Shown: positions 31,147 through 40,150, counted from the stretch's first letter. The stretch is 49,149 nucleotides of DNA from CAYQDR01 sp964416315 (GCA_964416315.1 CAYQDR010000021.1:1-49149); one strand, 5' to 3'. The notes: generated by a model from the sequence alone, not told the origin. A program made the numbers and translations.

Positions 31147-32150
31147 GCCGTCTCCTTTCGTGAGGGCCCACGGTGGGTGGCGCGCCCCGCCAGCGCGGCG
31201 ACCAGCGCGGCGTCGGCCGGGGGCATGGGCAGGCGGGCGAGCTGCCGGGGAGTGACCCACCGGACCGCCTGACCCTCCCGGGCCTCGACGGCCCGCCCGC
31301 TGATCTTACACCGATAGAAGTGGAGGACGACCCGCCGGTCCGGGTACGTCCAGGGGACGACCGAGAGCCGCTCGCCGACCGCGGGTCTCACGCCGAGCTC
31401 CTCCTCGAGCTCTCGCGCGAGACAGGCCTCGAGGCTCTCCCCGGAGTGACGCTTGCCGCCGGGGAACTCCCACACCCCGCCGAGGTGCCCTCCCGCCGCC
31501 CGCCGCGTCACGAGATAGCGACCGCCCCGTCCGATCACCGCCGCGGTGACCTCGACGACCGGGAAATCGGCGCGCGCCGCCAGCTCGGCGAAGAGGGCGA
31601 CGAGCGAGGCCCGGTAGGTCGGCCACACCGACGGGTGGCGGCTCGCGTTGGCGGGGTGGAGCAGCACGATCAGCTCGCGGCCGTCCACGCGGAAGCGCCG
31701 GCCGTGGTCGGCTGGGAGCCGGATCGGCTCGCGGACGAGGGCGCGGGCGGCGAGGGCGCCGACGGCGACGATGACCTCCGGATCCAGCGCGGCGACCTCC
31801 TCGGCGAGGAACGGGGCGCAGCGGATGGCCTCGCTCCGGAGCGGGCTCCGGTTGGCGCCGCGGCGCCCCGCCGGCCAGCACTTGACCGCGTTGGTGAGGT
31901 AGAAGAGGTCCTCCAGGTCGAGGCCGAGCGGGCGGATCGCGCGGCGGAGGAGCATCCCGCCCGTCCCCGTCCACTGGCGGCGGTTCCGGATGCTGGCCCC
32001 GCCGGGGGCCTCCCCCACGAGCATGAAGCGCGCCTCCCGGCGGCCGCTCGCCGCGCGCGGAAACTTGATCCACCCGCGCATCGTCGGGCAGGCGGTGCAG
32101 CGGCCGACTCGGGCGAGGATTCGCGCGAGGGCGTCCGTCGCCGGGCTCAT
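31143..32150 (-). CDS. Uracil-DNA glycosylase fused to a NUDIX domain
   Basis: A 335-residue two-domain protein. Residues 1-195 are an Fe-S uracil-DNA glycosylase of the family 4/5 type, with cluster cysteines 18, 21, 91 and 111, the catalytic-loop GEAPGG at 46-51, and HPANASRH at 165-172. Residues 196-335 are a NUDIX domain with a full box at 232-254 (G, Glu238, Arg246, Glu247, Glu250, Glu251, Gly253), like MutT or the C-terminal domain of MutY. The protein would remove uracil from DNA and sense or hydrolyse 8-oxo-dGTP (inference). It overlaps mutY by an ATGA. Confidence 0.87.
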   Translation of the reverse strand: MSPATDALARILARVGRCTACPTMRGWIKFPRAASGRREARFMLVGEAPGGASIRNRRQWTGTGGMLLRRAIRPLGLDLEDLFYLTNAVKCWPAGRRGANRSPLRSEAIRCAPFLAEEVAALDPEVIVAVGALAARALVREPIRLPADHGRRFRVDGRELIVLLHPANASRHPSVWPTYRASLVALFAELAARADFPVVEVTAAVIGRGGRYLVTRRAAGGHLGGVWEFPGGKRHSGESLEACLARELEEELGVRPAVGERLSVVPWTYPDRRVVLHFYRCKISGRAVEAREGQAVRWVTPRQLARLPMPPADAALVAALAGRATHRGPSRKETA

Positions 32151-32836
32151 GCCCCCGCGGGAGGCCAGGGGTAGGCCCGGCAGAAGCGCCGCATCGGGCA
32201 GGGAAGGCAAAGCGGCTTGCGCGCCGTACACCACGTCGCGCCGAAGTCCATCAGCGCCTGGTTGAAGTCGTAGACGCGCGTCCTCGGGAGGGCAGCCTCC
32301 GCGAGCCGCCACAGCTCGGCGGTGGGAACGCGGCGTCCGTCCTCGCCGTAGAAGATCCGGCCGAGGACGCGGCGGATGTTCGTGTCGAGGATCGGCGCGC
32401 GCTTCCCGTACGCGAACGAGAGAACGGCGCCCGCGGTGTAGCGCCCGATCCCCTTGAGCTTGCGGAGCGCCGCCTCGTCGTCCGGGAGGCGGCCGCCGTA
32501 GCGCGCGACGGCCTCGCGCGCGATCCCGTGGAGGTGGACGGGGCGGATGTTGTAGCCGAGCGGGTACCAGGTCCGCTTCACGTCCGCCACTTCGGCGGCC
32601 GCGAGGGTCTCCAGGGTCGGGTAACGCCCCAGGAACTGGTGGTACTTGGGGATGACCCGCTCCACCTGCGTCTGCTGGAGCATGACCTCGGAGACGAGGA
32701 CGCGGTAGGGATCGCGGGTCCGCCGCCACGGGAGATCCCGCCGGTGCCGCGCGTACCAGCGGAGCAGCGCTTCCCGGAAGCGCCGCCTGGGACCCGCGGC
32801 GGGGACGGGGCGGCAAACTGCCGGGCGTCCCCGCAT
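32147..32836 (-). CDS. mutY: A/G-specific adenine glycosylase, short form
   Basis: A 229-residue MutY that removes adenine mispaired with 8-oxoguanine. Catalytic Glu50 lies in SEVMLQQTQVER and Asp151 in ILDTNIRRVLGR, with the HhH motif LKGIGRYTAGAV. Fe-S cysteines are 203, 210, 213 and 219 (C-x6-C-x2-C-x5-C). It ends ten residues after the cluster, so it lacks the C-terminal 8-oxoG-recognition (NUDIX-like) domain found in standard MutY of about 350 residues. That kind of domain is instead fused to the adjacent UDG. Start overlaps the thioesterase stop as TGATG. Confidence 0.9.
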   Translation of the reverse strand: MRGRPAVCRPVPAAGPRRRFREALLRWYARHRRDLPWRRTRDPYRVLVSEVMLQQTQVERVIPKYHQFLGRYPTLETLAAAEVADVKRTWYPLGYNIRPVHLHGIAREAVARYGGRLPDDEAALRKLKGIGRYTAGAVLSFAYGKRAPILDTNIRRVLGRIFYGEDGRRVPTAELWRLAEAALPRTRVYDFNQALMDFGATWCTARKPLCLPCPMRRFCRAYPWPPAGA

Positions 32837-33267
32837 CAGCGCCCACCCTCCATGACGAGCTGCGTCACCTTGCACTGGGCCACGAGGCGCGCCTCTTCGT
32901 CGCGCACCTCCACGGTCCAGACGTGGAGCCGCCGTCCCAGGTGGACCGGAATCGCGGTCGCGCGGAGCCGGCCGCCGCGGCAGCCCCGAAGGTAGCTGGC
33001 CTGGAGGTCGATCGTCTGGAAGAGTTGGCCCTCCGCGAGGCGCATCCACGTCGCGACGCCCGCGACGGTGTCGGCGAACCCGACCGTGGCGCCGCCGTGG
33101 AGCACCCCGTAGACCATCGTGAGGTCCCGCCGCCACGCCATCTCCGCGACGAGGCGGTCGGGCTTGGCCTCCACGAAGCGCATCCCCAGCAGCTTCGGGT
33201 AACCCTCGGCCTCCACGATCGCGCCGTTCAGCCGGGCCAGCTCCCGCGCCTCGTCCCAGGCCGCCAT
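32836..33267 (-). CDS. PaaI-like hotdog thioesterase
   Basis: A 143-residue acyl-CoA thioesterase of the PaaI group. The hotdog signature VYGVLHGGATVGFADTVAG sits at residues 53-71, and FQTIDLQASYLRG carries the second strand. It would hydrolyse an aryl- or acyl-CoA in the cytoplasm; the substrate is unknown. It is the first gene of the mutY/UDG operon, an odd partner for repair genes. Confidence 0.85.
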   Translation of the reverse strand: MAAWDEARELARLNGAIVEAEGYPKLLGMRFVEAKPDRLVAEMAWRRDLTMVYGVLHGGATVGFADTVAGVATWMRLAEGQLFQTIDLQASYLRGCRGGRLRATAIPVHLGRRLHVWTVEVRDEEARLVAQCKVTQLVMEGGR

Positions 33268-33340
33268 CGGCGATGCTCACTACCACGCGCCCCGCGCTCG
33301 CGTCAAGCCGCGTTCGGCGGAATCCCGGACCGGCTTGCGG

Positions 33341-33346
33341 TACACT
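33341..33346 (+). promoter_or_regulatory. -10 of the MBL lipoprotein gene, near-leaderless
   Basis: TACACT followed by only eight bases before the GTG at 33355, with no Shine-Dalgarno in between. No -35 is evident at 17 bases. Confidence 0.4.
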
Positions 33347-33354
33347 GGGGCCTC

Positions 33355-34407
33355 GTGCGTCCCGGTTCGCGTCGCGGTTGGGTCTTCGTCGCGCTGATCG
33401 CGGTCACGGCGCTCGCCGCCTGCGCGGGCCCCGGCGGGGCCAAGCCCGGGGCCCCGGCCCACCACCTCGAGCGGGGGTTCCGGAACACGAACCCTGCGTT
33501 CTCCCGGCCGGGGTTCTGGACCCGCTGGACGTTCTTCGTGTCGCGGATCTGGAACACGACGTTCCGCACGCGCAATGCGAACCTCGCCGTGGTCCCGAAT
33601 GACGGGCGGGCGCTCCGGGAGAACGGGACCGAGGCGACCGTGACGTGGGTCGGCCACTCGACCCTGCTCGTCCAGCTCGACGGGGTCAACATCCTGACGG
33701 ATCCCCACTGGTCCGGCCGGGCCAGCCCGTTCTCCTTCATGGGGCCGCGGCGCCTCACGCCCCCGGGCCTCCGCTTCGAGGACCTCCCGCCGATCCACCT
33801 GGTCCTCATCTCCCACGACCACTACGACCATCTCGACCTGACAACGGTCCGGCGGCTCGCCGCGGTCCACCGCCCGCGCTTCCTCGTGCCGCTCGGGCTC
33901 AAGGCGTGGTTCGCCGGCCTCGGGATCGACGACGTGGAGGAGCTGGACTGGTGGGAAAGCCGGACCCTGAGGGGGCTCACGCTCACGTGCGTCCCGGCGC
34001 AGCACTTCGCGACGCGGACGTTCTGGGACCAGAACCGCCGGCTCTGGAGCGGCTGGGTCGTCGCCGGCCGCGACCGGCGGTTCTTTTTCGCCGGGGACAC
34101 GGGCTACTACGACGCCTTCAAGGAGATCGGGAGCCGCCTCGGCCCCTTCGACCTCGCGGCCATCGCGATCGGCTCGTACATGCCGCAGGTCATCATGAAG
34201 TGGACGCACACGACGCCCGAGGAGGCGCTGCAGATCTTCGCGGACGTCCGGGGCGAGCGGTTCGTCGGGATCCACTGGGGGACGTTCGACCTCGCCGAGG
34301 AGCCGATCGACGAGCCGCCCCGGCGGGTGGAGGCCGAGGCGCGACGCCGTGGGCTCGGGCCGGAGCGGATCTGGGTTCTCCGGCACGGGGAAACCCGGCG
34401 CTGGTAG
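33355..34407 (+). CDS. Metallo-beta-lactamase-fold lipoprotein (UlaG/NAPE-PLD-like)
   Basis: A 350-residue MBL-fold hydrolase. A lipoprotein signal (RRGWVFVALIAVTALAAC, lipobox LAAC) should place it at a membrane surface facing the periplasm. The fold opens TVTWVGHSTLLVQLDG, the metal motif is SHDHYDHLDL, and FAGDTGYYDAF and GIHWGTFDL supply the later ligands. This wording matches UlaG-like and NAPE-phospholipase D-like enzymes, some of which act on phospholipids; the substrate here is unproven. The GTG start is preferred because the lipoprotein signal begins right there. Confidence 0.83.
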   Translation: MRPGSRRGWVFVALIAVTALAACAGPGGAKPGAPAHHLERGFRNTNPAFSRPGFWTRWTFFVSRIWNTTFRTRNANLAVVPNDGRALRENGTEATVTWVGHSTLLVQLDGVNILTDPHWSGRASPFSFMGPRRLTPPGLRFEDLPPIHLVLISHDHYDHLDLTTVRRLAAVHRPRFLVPLGLKAWFAGLGIDDVEELDWWESRTLRGLTLTCVPAQHFATRTFWDQNRRLWSGWVVAGRDRRFFFAGDTGYYDAFKEIGSRLGPFDLAAIAIGSYMPQVIMKWTHTTPEEALQIFADVRGERFVGIHWGTFDLAEEPIDEPPRRVEAEARRRGLGPERIWVLRHGETRRW

Positions 34408-34414
34408 GGCGGGC

Positions 34415-34972
34415 CTATGCCGGGGAGCCCGGCTCGGCGAAGCGCCAGACCCCGAACCGGTAGAGGCCGAGCGGGGCGTCGGGCGGGAGCCCGGCCTTCA
34501 TGCGCGCGATTTGGACCTGCTGCTCGGGGGTGTCCACCCCCTGGAGGTCCGGGAGGAGGACGCCGCGACGGCCGGCGGACTCGACCACCACCCCGTAGAG
34601 CTTGGGGTCGAGGTCGCCGATCCCGGCGACCGCCTCCAGCGCCCCCACGATGTCCACCTCGTAGACGAGCCCGGGCAGCTCGTCCAGCCGTACCGGCGGG
34701 AAGCGGGGATCGCGCGTCGCGGCGTTGACGGCGCAGGCGATGATCTCGTGGGCGAGCGTCACCCGGGTCGGGGCGAGCGTCCCGATGCACCCACGGAGGC
34801 GCGGTCCCGCGCGAAGGGAGACGAAGGCGCCGCTCCGTTCGCGGAGGGCCGGCGGCAGGGCGCGGGGCGGCTCGGAGAGGAGGCCGGTGCGCACCCAGCC
34901 CTCGACGGCGTCGCGCGCGATCACGAGGGACGCGTGTCCCACCTCGGCGGCGCCGAATCCGCTGCCCGCCAT
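34415..34972 (-). CDS. AmmeMemoRadiSam system protein A (AMMECR1 domain)
   Basis: A 185-residue AMMECR1-domain protein. The conserved core is LRGCIGTLAPTRVTLAHEI near residue 60, then DPRFPPVRLDELPGLVYEVDI and a C-terminal PEQQVQIARMKAGL. In many genomes it accompanies a Memo protein and a radical SAM partner, none of which lie here. The biochemical role is not established. ATG at 34972 is used; TTG at 35008 is the alternative, neither with a good ribosome site. Confidence 0.85.
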   Translation of the reverse strand: MAGSGFGAAEVGHASLVIARDAVEGWVRTGLLSEPPRALPPALRERSGAFVSLRAGPRLRGCIGTLAPTRVTLAHEIIACAVNAATRDPRFPPVRLDELPGLVYEVDIVGALEAVAGIGDLDPKLYGVVVESAGRRGVLLPDLQGVDTPEQQVQIARMKAGLPPDAPLGLYRFGVWRFAEPGSPA

Positions 34973-35027
34973 GGCGTGATCATGCGCCGACCGAGGGCGC
35001 CCAGGCAAGCCCCGCGGGGTCTCCCTC

Positions 35028-35036
35028 TGGTATAAT
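35028..35036 (+). promoter_or_regulatory. Extended -10 promoter of ygfZ-like gene
   Basis: TGGTATAAT: a consensus TATAAT preceded by the TG-n extended element. No -35 is needed for this class and none is seen. Start near 35043, 22 bases before the ATG. Confidence 0.6.
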
Positions 35037-35064
35037 TTTGCCCGGGCGCGCTTCGGCCCGGTCC

Positions 35065-36150
35065 ATGGCCACCCAGCTTCCCCTGCACGAGCTTCACGCC
35101 CGCCTCGGCGCGCGCTTCGGTGAGGCCGACGGCCATCTCCTCCCGCTCGACTACGGGAGCCCGTCGGCCGAGCACGAGGCCGTGCGCGAGCGCGTCGGGC
35201 TGACCGACCGCTCCCACCGCGGGAAGATCGCGGCCACCGGGCGGGACCGGGTCAGCTTTCTCCAGGGGATGCTCTCGAACGACGTCAAGGCGCTCGGCCC
35301 CGGCCAGGGCTGCCCCGCCGCCTTCCTCGACGCGCACGGCAAGATCGTCTCGCTCCTCGTCGCCCACGCCCTGCCGGATCGGATCCTGCTCGAGACCGAC
35401 GCCCTCCTGGTCCGGCCGACCCTCGAGGCGCTCGACCGCCTGCTCATCTCCGAGCGGGTCGAGCTGGAGGACGCGAGCGCGGCCGAGGGGATCCTCACGT
35501 TCGCGGGCCCGGCGGCGCGGAAGACCGTGGAGGGGCTCCTCGGCCAGGCGCTCCCGGACCTCGGCCTCTACCATCACGCGCGAGCGGGCGTGGACGGGCT
35601 CGAGCTCCACGTCGTGCGGACGGCGGAGTCCGGCGAGGACGGGTACGACCTCTGGGCCCCCGTCGGCGCCCTCGCGCCCCTCTGGGAGCGGGCGATCGGG
35701 GCGGGCGTCCGCCCCGTGGGCCGGGAGGCCTGGAACGTGCTTCGCGTGGAGGCGGGCGTCGTCTGGTACGGAGTGGACGTCGACGCCTCGACGCTGCTCC
35801 TCGAGGCCCCGCTCGAGCAGACGTACTCCCTCACGAAGGGCTGCTACGTCGGCCAGGAGGTGGTCGCGCGGATCACGTACCGCGGCCACGTCAACCGGAA
35901 GATCGTGGGGTTCTCCTTCCCGGACGGGCGGATCCCCGCGGCGGGCGCGGCGGTCTCCGTGGAGGGGCGGGAGGTCGGGCGGATCACGAGCCCGGTCGTC
36001 TCACCGGCGCTCGGCCGCGGGCTCGCGCTCGGGTTCCTCCGCCGCGAGCACTGGGCGCCCGGCACGAAGGTCGAGGTCGCCGGTGCCGGCGGGGCGCTCA
36101 CCGCCGAGGTCGCGGCGCTCCCGTTCCACCGCCGGGCGGCGGAGCGTTGA
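35065..36150 (+). CDS. YgfZ/GcvT-like folate-binding protein
   Basis: A 361-residue protein of the GcvT fold, assigned to the YgfZ branch by the motif KGCYVGQEVVAR (Lys258-Gly-Cys260-Tyr...Glu265). YgfZ uses folate to help build or repair Fe-S clusters, notably in radical SAM enzymes such as those in this window. The N-terminal FLQGMLSNDV and DAHGKI segments fit. ATG at 35065 is the first credible start after the extended -10 promoter. Its stop overlaps the next start as TGATG. Confidence 0.85.
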   Translation: MATQLPLHELHARLGARFGEADGHLLPLDYGSPSAEHEAVRERVGLTDRSHRGKIAATGRDRVSFLQGMLSNDVKALGPGQGCPAAFLDAHGKIVSLLVAHALPDRILLETDALLVRPTLEALDRLLISERVELEDASAAEGILTFAGPAARKTVEGLLGQALPDLGLYHHARAGVDGLELHVVRTAESGEDGYDLWAPVGALAPLWERAIGAGVRPVGREAWNVLRVEAGVVWYGVDVDASTLLLEAPLEQTYSLTKGCYVGQEVVARITYRGHVNRKIVGFSFPDGRIPAAGAAVSVEGREVGRITSPVVSPALGRGLALGFLRREHWAPGTKVEVAGAGGALTAEVAALPFHRRAAER

Positions 36151-38267
36151 TGTCCACCGAGAGGCGGTCCGCGGATCGCGCCCCGAACCGCCTGGCGAAG
36201 GAGACGAGCCCCTACCTCCTCCAGCACCAGTACAACCCGGTGGACTGGTACCCGTGGGGGGAGGAGGCCTTCGCGCGCGCGCGGGCCGAGGGGAAGCCGG
36301 TCCTCCTCTCCGTCGGCTACTCGGCGTGCCACTGGTGCCACGTGATGGAGCGGGAGTCGTTCGAGGATCCCGGGATCGCCAGCCTGATGAACGAGCGCTT
36401 CGTCAGCGTCAAGGTGGACCGGGAGGAGCGACCCGACGTCGACGCGATCTACATGCAGGCCGTGCAGTCGATGACGGGGCACGGCGGCTGGCCGATGACC
36501 GTCTTCCTCACGCCCGACGGCGTGCCGTTTTACGGGGGGACGTACTTCCCCCCGGAGGACCGCCACGGGATCCCCGGGTTTCCGCGCATCCTGGCGACCA
36601 TAGCCGAGGTCTACCGGGAGCAGCGCGACCGCGTGGAGGAAGCGGGCCGCCGGCTCCTCGCCGAGTTGCGCCAGGCGGAGCGCGTCCGCGCCGGCGGGGA
36701 CCTCCTCACCCGTGAGATCCTCGACGGCGCGTTCCAGCGGTTCCGGCTCGAGTTCGACGCGCGGGACGGCGGGCTCGGGCGGGCGCCGAAGTTCCCGCAG
36801 CCGATGGCGTGGGACTTCGTGCTCCGGTACTGGCGGCGGACGGGGCGCGCCGAGCCCCTGGAGATGGTGCGCCTGACCCTCGACCGGATGGCGCGGGGCG
36901 GGATCTACGACCAGTTGGGCGGGGGCTTCCACCGGTACGCGGTGGACGGGGTCTGGCTCGTTCCCCACTTCGAGAAGATGCTGTACGACAATTCTCAGCT
37001 CGCCCTGCTGTACCTGAACGCCTGGCAGGCCACGGGAGAGGGCGGATACCGGCGGATCGCGACCGAGACGCTGGACTACGTCGTCCGCGAGATGACCCAC
37101 CCGGACGGCGGCTTCTACTCGACCCAGGACGCGGACTCGGAGGGCGAGGAGGGGAAGTTCTTCCGCTGGACGGAGGCCGAGCTGCGCGAGGTCCTCGATC
37201 CGGACGAGGCGGCCGCGGCCGCGCTCTGGTGGGGGCTCGCGGATGGGCCGAACTTCGAGGGCCGGAGCATCCTCCACGTCCCGCGCGAGGCGGACGCGGT
37301 GGCGGCCAAGCTCGGGATCGGCCGCGGCGAGCTGGACTCCTTGCTGGGGCGGGCCCGGCGGAAGCTCTTCGAGGTCCGCGAGCGGCGCGTCAGGCCGGGC
37401 CGGGACGAGAAGGTGCTGGCCGGCTGGAACGGGATGATGCTCCGGGCCTTCGCCGAGGCCGCGTGCGCCCTCGAGCGGGCGGACTTCCGGGCGGTGGCGG
37501 AGCGGAACGCGGCGTTCCTCCTCCGCGAGCTCCGCCCGGAAGGCCGGCTCCTCCGCACCTGGAAGGACGGCCGGTCAAAGCTCCTCGGCTACCTCGAGGA
37601 CCACGCGATGGTGGCCGACGGCCTCCTCGCCCTCTACGAGGCGACGTTCGAGCGCCGGTGGCTCGACGCGGGCCGGGAGCTGGTCGAGGACATGCTGCGG
37701 CTGTTCTGGGACCCGGCAGCCGAGGCGTTCTTCGACACGGGCACGGACCACGAGCCGCTCATCGTCCGGCCACGAAACCTCTTCGATTCGGCCGTCCCGT
37801 CGGGCACCTCGGTCGCGGCGGACGTCCTGTTCCGGCTGGCCATCCTCACCGGAGAGGAGCGGTACGGGCGGACGGGGCTCGCCGCGCTCCGACCGGTGGC
37901 GCCGCTGATGGCCCGCTATCCCTCGGGGTTCGGGCGCTTTCTGGGCGCACTGGACTTCCACCTGGGCCCCGCCCTCGAGGTCGCGCTCCTCTGGCCGGCC
38001 GGCGCCGGCGAGTCCGTGCGGGCGCCGCTCCTCCGCGAGGTCTTCTCGCGCTACCTCCCGAGGCGCGTCCTGGCTGGCGTCGCCGACGGAGAGACGGCGG
38101 GCCTTCCACTCCTCGAGGGCAAGGTCGCGCGGTCGGGGCAGCCGACCGCGTACGTGTGCGAGCGCTATGCCTGCCAGGCCCCGACGACCGAGCCGGCCGA
38201 GCTCGGCCGCCAGCTCGACGGACGGGCCGGGCGCCCGGGCGTGGCCACGGCAGTTCACCACCAGTAA
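36150..38267 (+). CDS. Thioredoxin-domain protein, DUF255/YyaL family
   Basis: A 705-residue protein of the YyaL/spermatogenesis-associated SSP411 family. An N-terminal thioredoxin-like domain has CHWC at residues 60-63 (SVGYSACHWCHVMERESFED), then VKVDREERPDVDAIYM and GGWPMTVFLTPDG. The long remainder is an alpha/alpha-barrel like those in glycan-modifying enzymes: FHRYAVDGVWLVPHFEKMLYDN and LAGWNGMMLRAFAEA. The enzymatic role is unknown. Translation is coupled to the YgfZ gene by TGATG. Confidence 0.9.
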   Translation: MSTERRSADRAPNRLAKETSPYLLQHQYNPVDWYPWGEEAFARARAEGKPVLLSVGYSACHWCHVMERESFEDPGIASLMNERFVSVKVDREERPDVDAIYMQAVQSMTGHGGWPMTVFLTPDGVPFYGGTYFPPEDRHGIPGFPRILATIAEVYREQRDRVEEAGRRLLAELRQAERVRAGGDLLTREILDGAFQRFRLEFDARDGGLGRAPKFPQPMAWDFVLRYWRRTGRAEPLEMVRLTLDRMARGGIYDQLGGGFHRYAVDGVWLVPHFEKMLYDNSQLALLYLNAWQATGEGGYRRIATETLDYVVREMTHPDGGFYSTQDADSEGEEGKFFRWTEAELREVLDPDEAAAAALWWGLADGPNFEGRSILHVPREADAVAAKLGIGRGELDSLLGRARRKLFEVRERRVRPGRDEKVLAGWNGMMLRAFAEAACALERADFRAVAERNAAFLLRELRPEGRLLRTWKDGRSKLLGYLEDHAMVADGLLALYEATFERRWLDAGRELVEDMLRLFWDPAAEAFFDTGTDHEPLIVRPRNLFDSAVPSGTSVAADVLFRLAILTGEERYGRTGLAALRPVAPLMARYPSGFGRFLGALDFHLGPALEVALLWPAGAGESVRAPLLREVFSRYLPRRVLAGVADGETAGLPLLEGKVARSGQPTAYVCERYACQAPTTEPAELGRQLDGRAGRPGVATAVHHQ

Positions 38268-38280
38268 GGAGGGACACACC

Positions 38281-39885
38281 ATGCGGTTCACGAGAGCGGT
38301 CCTCGCGGTCGCCGCCGCCCTGCTCCTCGGCTGGGCGGCGCCGGCCCTGGCCCAGACATTCGTCTTCGGCGCGCAGGGCGAGCCCGTGCAGTTCGACGCC
38401 GCTGTCATCACCGACGGGATCTCGGGGCGGATCACGAACCAGGTCTTCGACACGCTCGTCAAGTACAAGGGCTCGACGACCGAGATCGAGCCCGCCCTGG
38501 CCGAGAAGTGGGAGGTCTCCGCGGACGGCAAGGTCTGGACGCTCCAGCTCCGGAAGAACGTGAAGTTCCACGATGACGAGCCGCTCGACGCCAAGGCCGT
38601 CGTCTGGAACTTCGAGCGGTGGTGGAAGTCGAGCCATCCGCAGCACGAGAACCAGATCAAGGCCGGCCAGACCTTCGAGTACTGGGAGGGCCAGTTCGAG
38701 GGCTTCGACGACAAGTCGATCGTGACGAAGGTCGAGGCCGCCGGTTCCCACACGGTCCGGATCACCCTGAAGGCCCCCCAGGCCCCGTTCCTGGCGAACA
38801 TCGGAATCTTCAGCTTCGGCATCGCGAGCCCGAAGGCGGTGGAGAAGTGGGGGACCGAGTTCGGGAAGCACCCGGTGGGCACGGGGGCGTTCAAGTTCGT
38901 CGAGTGGAAGCCGAACCAGGAGGTCATCCTCGAGGCGAACCCCGACTACTGGGGGGTCAAGCCCAAGGTCAAGCGGGTCGTCGTCCGCAACATCAAGGAC
39001 AACTCGCAACGGCTCGCCGCGCTGAAGGCGGGCGAGATACACGCGATGGAGGGGGTCAATCCCGACGACGTGAAGGTCGTGAAGACGGACGCGAATCTCC
39101 AGCTCCTGCTCCGGCCGACCAACACGACCGGGTACGTCGCGTTCAACTACAAGGTGAAGGAGTTCCAGGACAAGCGTGTCCGCCAGGCCTTCGGCCACGC
39201 GATCAACAAGAAGGCGATCGTGGACGCGCTCTACGGGGGGACGGGGCTCGTCGCCACGCAGTTCCAGCCGCCGTCGCTCTGGGGCTACAACAAGGAGCTG
39301 AAGGGCTTCGACTACAATCCGGCCAAGGCCCGGGACCTTCTCAAGCAGGCCGGCTTCGCGCAGGGCCTCAGCGAGATCACCTGGGAGGACGGCAAGAAGG
39401 AGCCGCTCGTCTTCTGGTACATGTCACGGTCGCGGCCGTACTTCCCGAGCCCGAAGGAGATCGGCGAGGCGATGGCGGCGGATCTGGCCAAGGTCGGGAT
39501 CAAGGCGCAGCTCCAGACCGCAGAGTGGGCCGTTTACCTCGACAAGCGCAAGAACGGCCAGCTCCCCCTCTACATGCTCGGGTGGACCGGTGACAACGGC
39601 GACCCCGACAACTTCCTCTGTTACTTCTTCTGCAATCCCGGCGCGGCCCGCGAGGCCTTCTACGCGAACAAGGCCCTCGCCGACACCCTGCTCCGAGCCC
39701 AGTCGGAGACGAAGTTCGCCGAGCGCGCGAAGCTCTACCGCCAGGCCGAGCAGATGCTGTTCGACGACGCCGGCCGGCTCTTCATCGCCAACAACCAGCC
39801 CCCGCTCGCCCTCTCGAAGAAGGTGAAGGGGTACGTGCCGAACCCGACCAGCACCGAGTACTTCAACACGGTCTCGATCCAGTAG
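38281..39885 (+). CDS. ABC transporter substrate-binding protein (family 5)
   Basis: A 534-residue periplasmic binding protein of the peptide/nickel class. Signal peptide MRFTRAVLAVAAALLLGW to ALA, then QTFVFGAQGEPVQFDAAV. The family landmarks are TLQLRKNVKFHDDEPLDAKAV, HPVGTGAFKFVEW and RQAFGHAINKKAIVDALYGG. The solute is likely a short peptide or similar small molecule; nickel cannot be excluded. AAGGAGG precedes the ATG. It leads an SBP-permease-permease cassette with no ATPase genes, and a hairpin lies between it and the first permease. Confidence 0.9.
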   Translation: MRFTRAVLAVAAALLLGWAAPALAQTFVFGAQGEPVQFDAAVITDGISGRITNQVFDTLVKYKGSTTEIEPALAEKWEVSADGKVWTLQLRKNVKFHDDEPLDAKAVVWNFERWWKSSHPQHENQIKAGQTFEYWEGQFEGFDDKSIVTKVEAAGSHTVRITLKAPQAPFLANIGIFSFGIASPKAVEKWGTEFGKHPVGTGAFKFVEWKPNQEVILEANPDYWGVKPKVKRVVVRNIKDNSQRLAALKAGEIHAMEGVNPDDVKVVKTDANLQLLLRPTNTTGYVAFNYKVKEFQDKRVRQAFGHAINKKAIVDALYGGTGLVATQFQPPSLWGYNKELKGFDYNPAKARDLLKQAGFAQGLSEITWEDGKKEPLVFWYMSRSRPYFPSPKEIGEAMAADLAKVGIKAQLQTAEWAVYLDKRKNGQLPLYMLGWTGDNGDPDNFLCYFFCNPGAAREAFYANKALADTLLRAQSETKFAERAKLYRQAEQMLFDDAGRLFIANNQPPLALSKKVKGYVPNPTSTEYFNTVSIQ

Positions 39886-39890
39886 AACCT

Positions 39891-39975
39891 CGGAGGGGGG
39901 CTTCGCCCCCCTTTCTTTCGGGGGGCCGAACCTCCCCCGAGGAGGGTTGCGCGGGCAAAGCCCGCGCGCGAAGCG
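39891..39975 (+). repeat. Composite double-hairpin repeat, copy 1
   Basis: A G-rich hairpin (39895-39911) followed by a CCTCCCCC/GAGGAGGG patch and then a second hairpin GCGCGGGC-AAA-GCCCGCGC at 39949-39967, ending in CGCGAAGCG. Copy 2 lies about 175 bases downstream in the same order. Confidence 0.6.
39895..39919 (+). terminator. Intrinsic terminator/attenuator after the binding-protein gene
   Basis: GGGGGG-CTTCG-CCCCCC followed by TTTCTTTC, ten bases after the stop. A hairpin with a T-rich tail here commonly lowers permease expression relative to the binding protein. Confidence 0.65.
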
Positions 39976-40044
39976 GTCGGGCATGGACGCGTGGTGTATC
40001 CGGCTCTGTTTGGTATGTTGAGCGCCAGGAGAGGACGGGGGCGG

Positions 40045-40061
40045 CGGTGAGGCAGTACGCC
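40045..40061 (+). repeat. 17-base direct repeat, left copy
   Basis: CGGTGAGGCAGTACGCC, identical to 40211-40227. The right copy is the start of the permease gene, so this left copy is a duplicate of its first codons, out of use. The match extends loosely upstream (GGAGAGG). Confidence 0.75.
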
Positions 40062-40069
40062 CCTCATGT

Positions 40070-40150
40070 CGGAGGGGGGCAAGGCCCCCCTCCGAGTCCT
40101 CCCCCCAGGATCGGTTGCGCGGGCAGAGCCCGCGCTCGGAGCGCTTCGAC
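40070..40150 (+). repeat. Composite double-hairpin repeat, copy 2
   Basis: GGAGGGGGGC-AAG-GCCCCCCTCC style hairpin at 40071-40093 (10-base stem), a CCTCCCCCCAGGA patch, then GCGCGGGC-AGA-GCCCGCGC at 40117-40135. It lies between the two 17-base direct repeats. Resembles REP/BIME-type elements. Confidence 0.6.

Noticed and set aside
39895..40135. CRISPR-like array from the repeated hairpins
   Set aside because: Only two imperfect copies, internal hairpins, no regular spacers and no cas genes; they are REP-type repeats.
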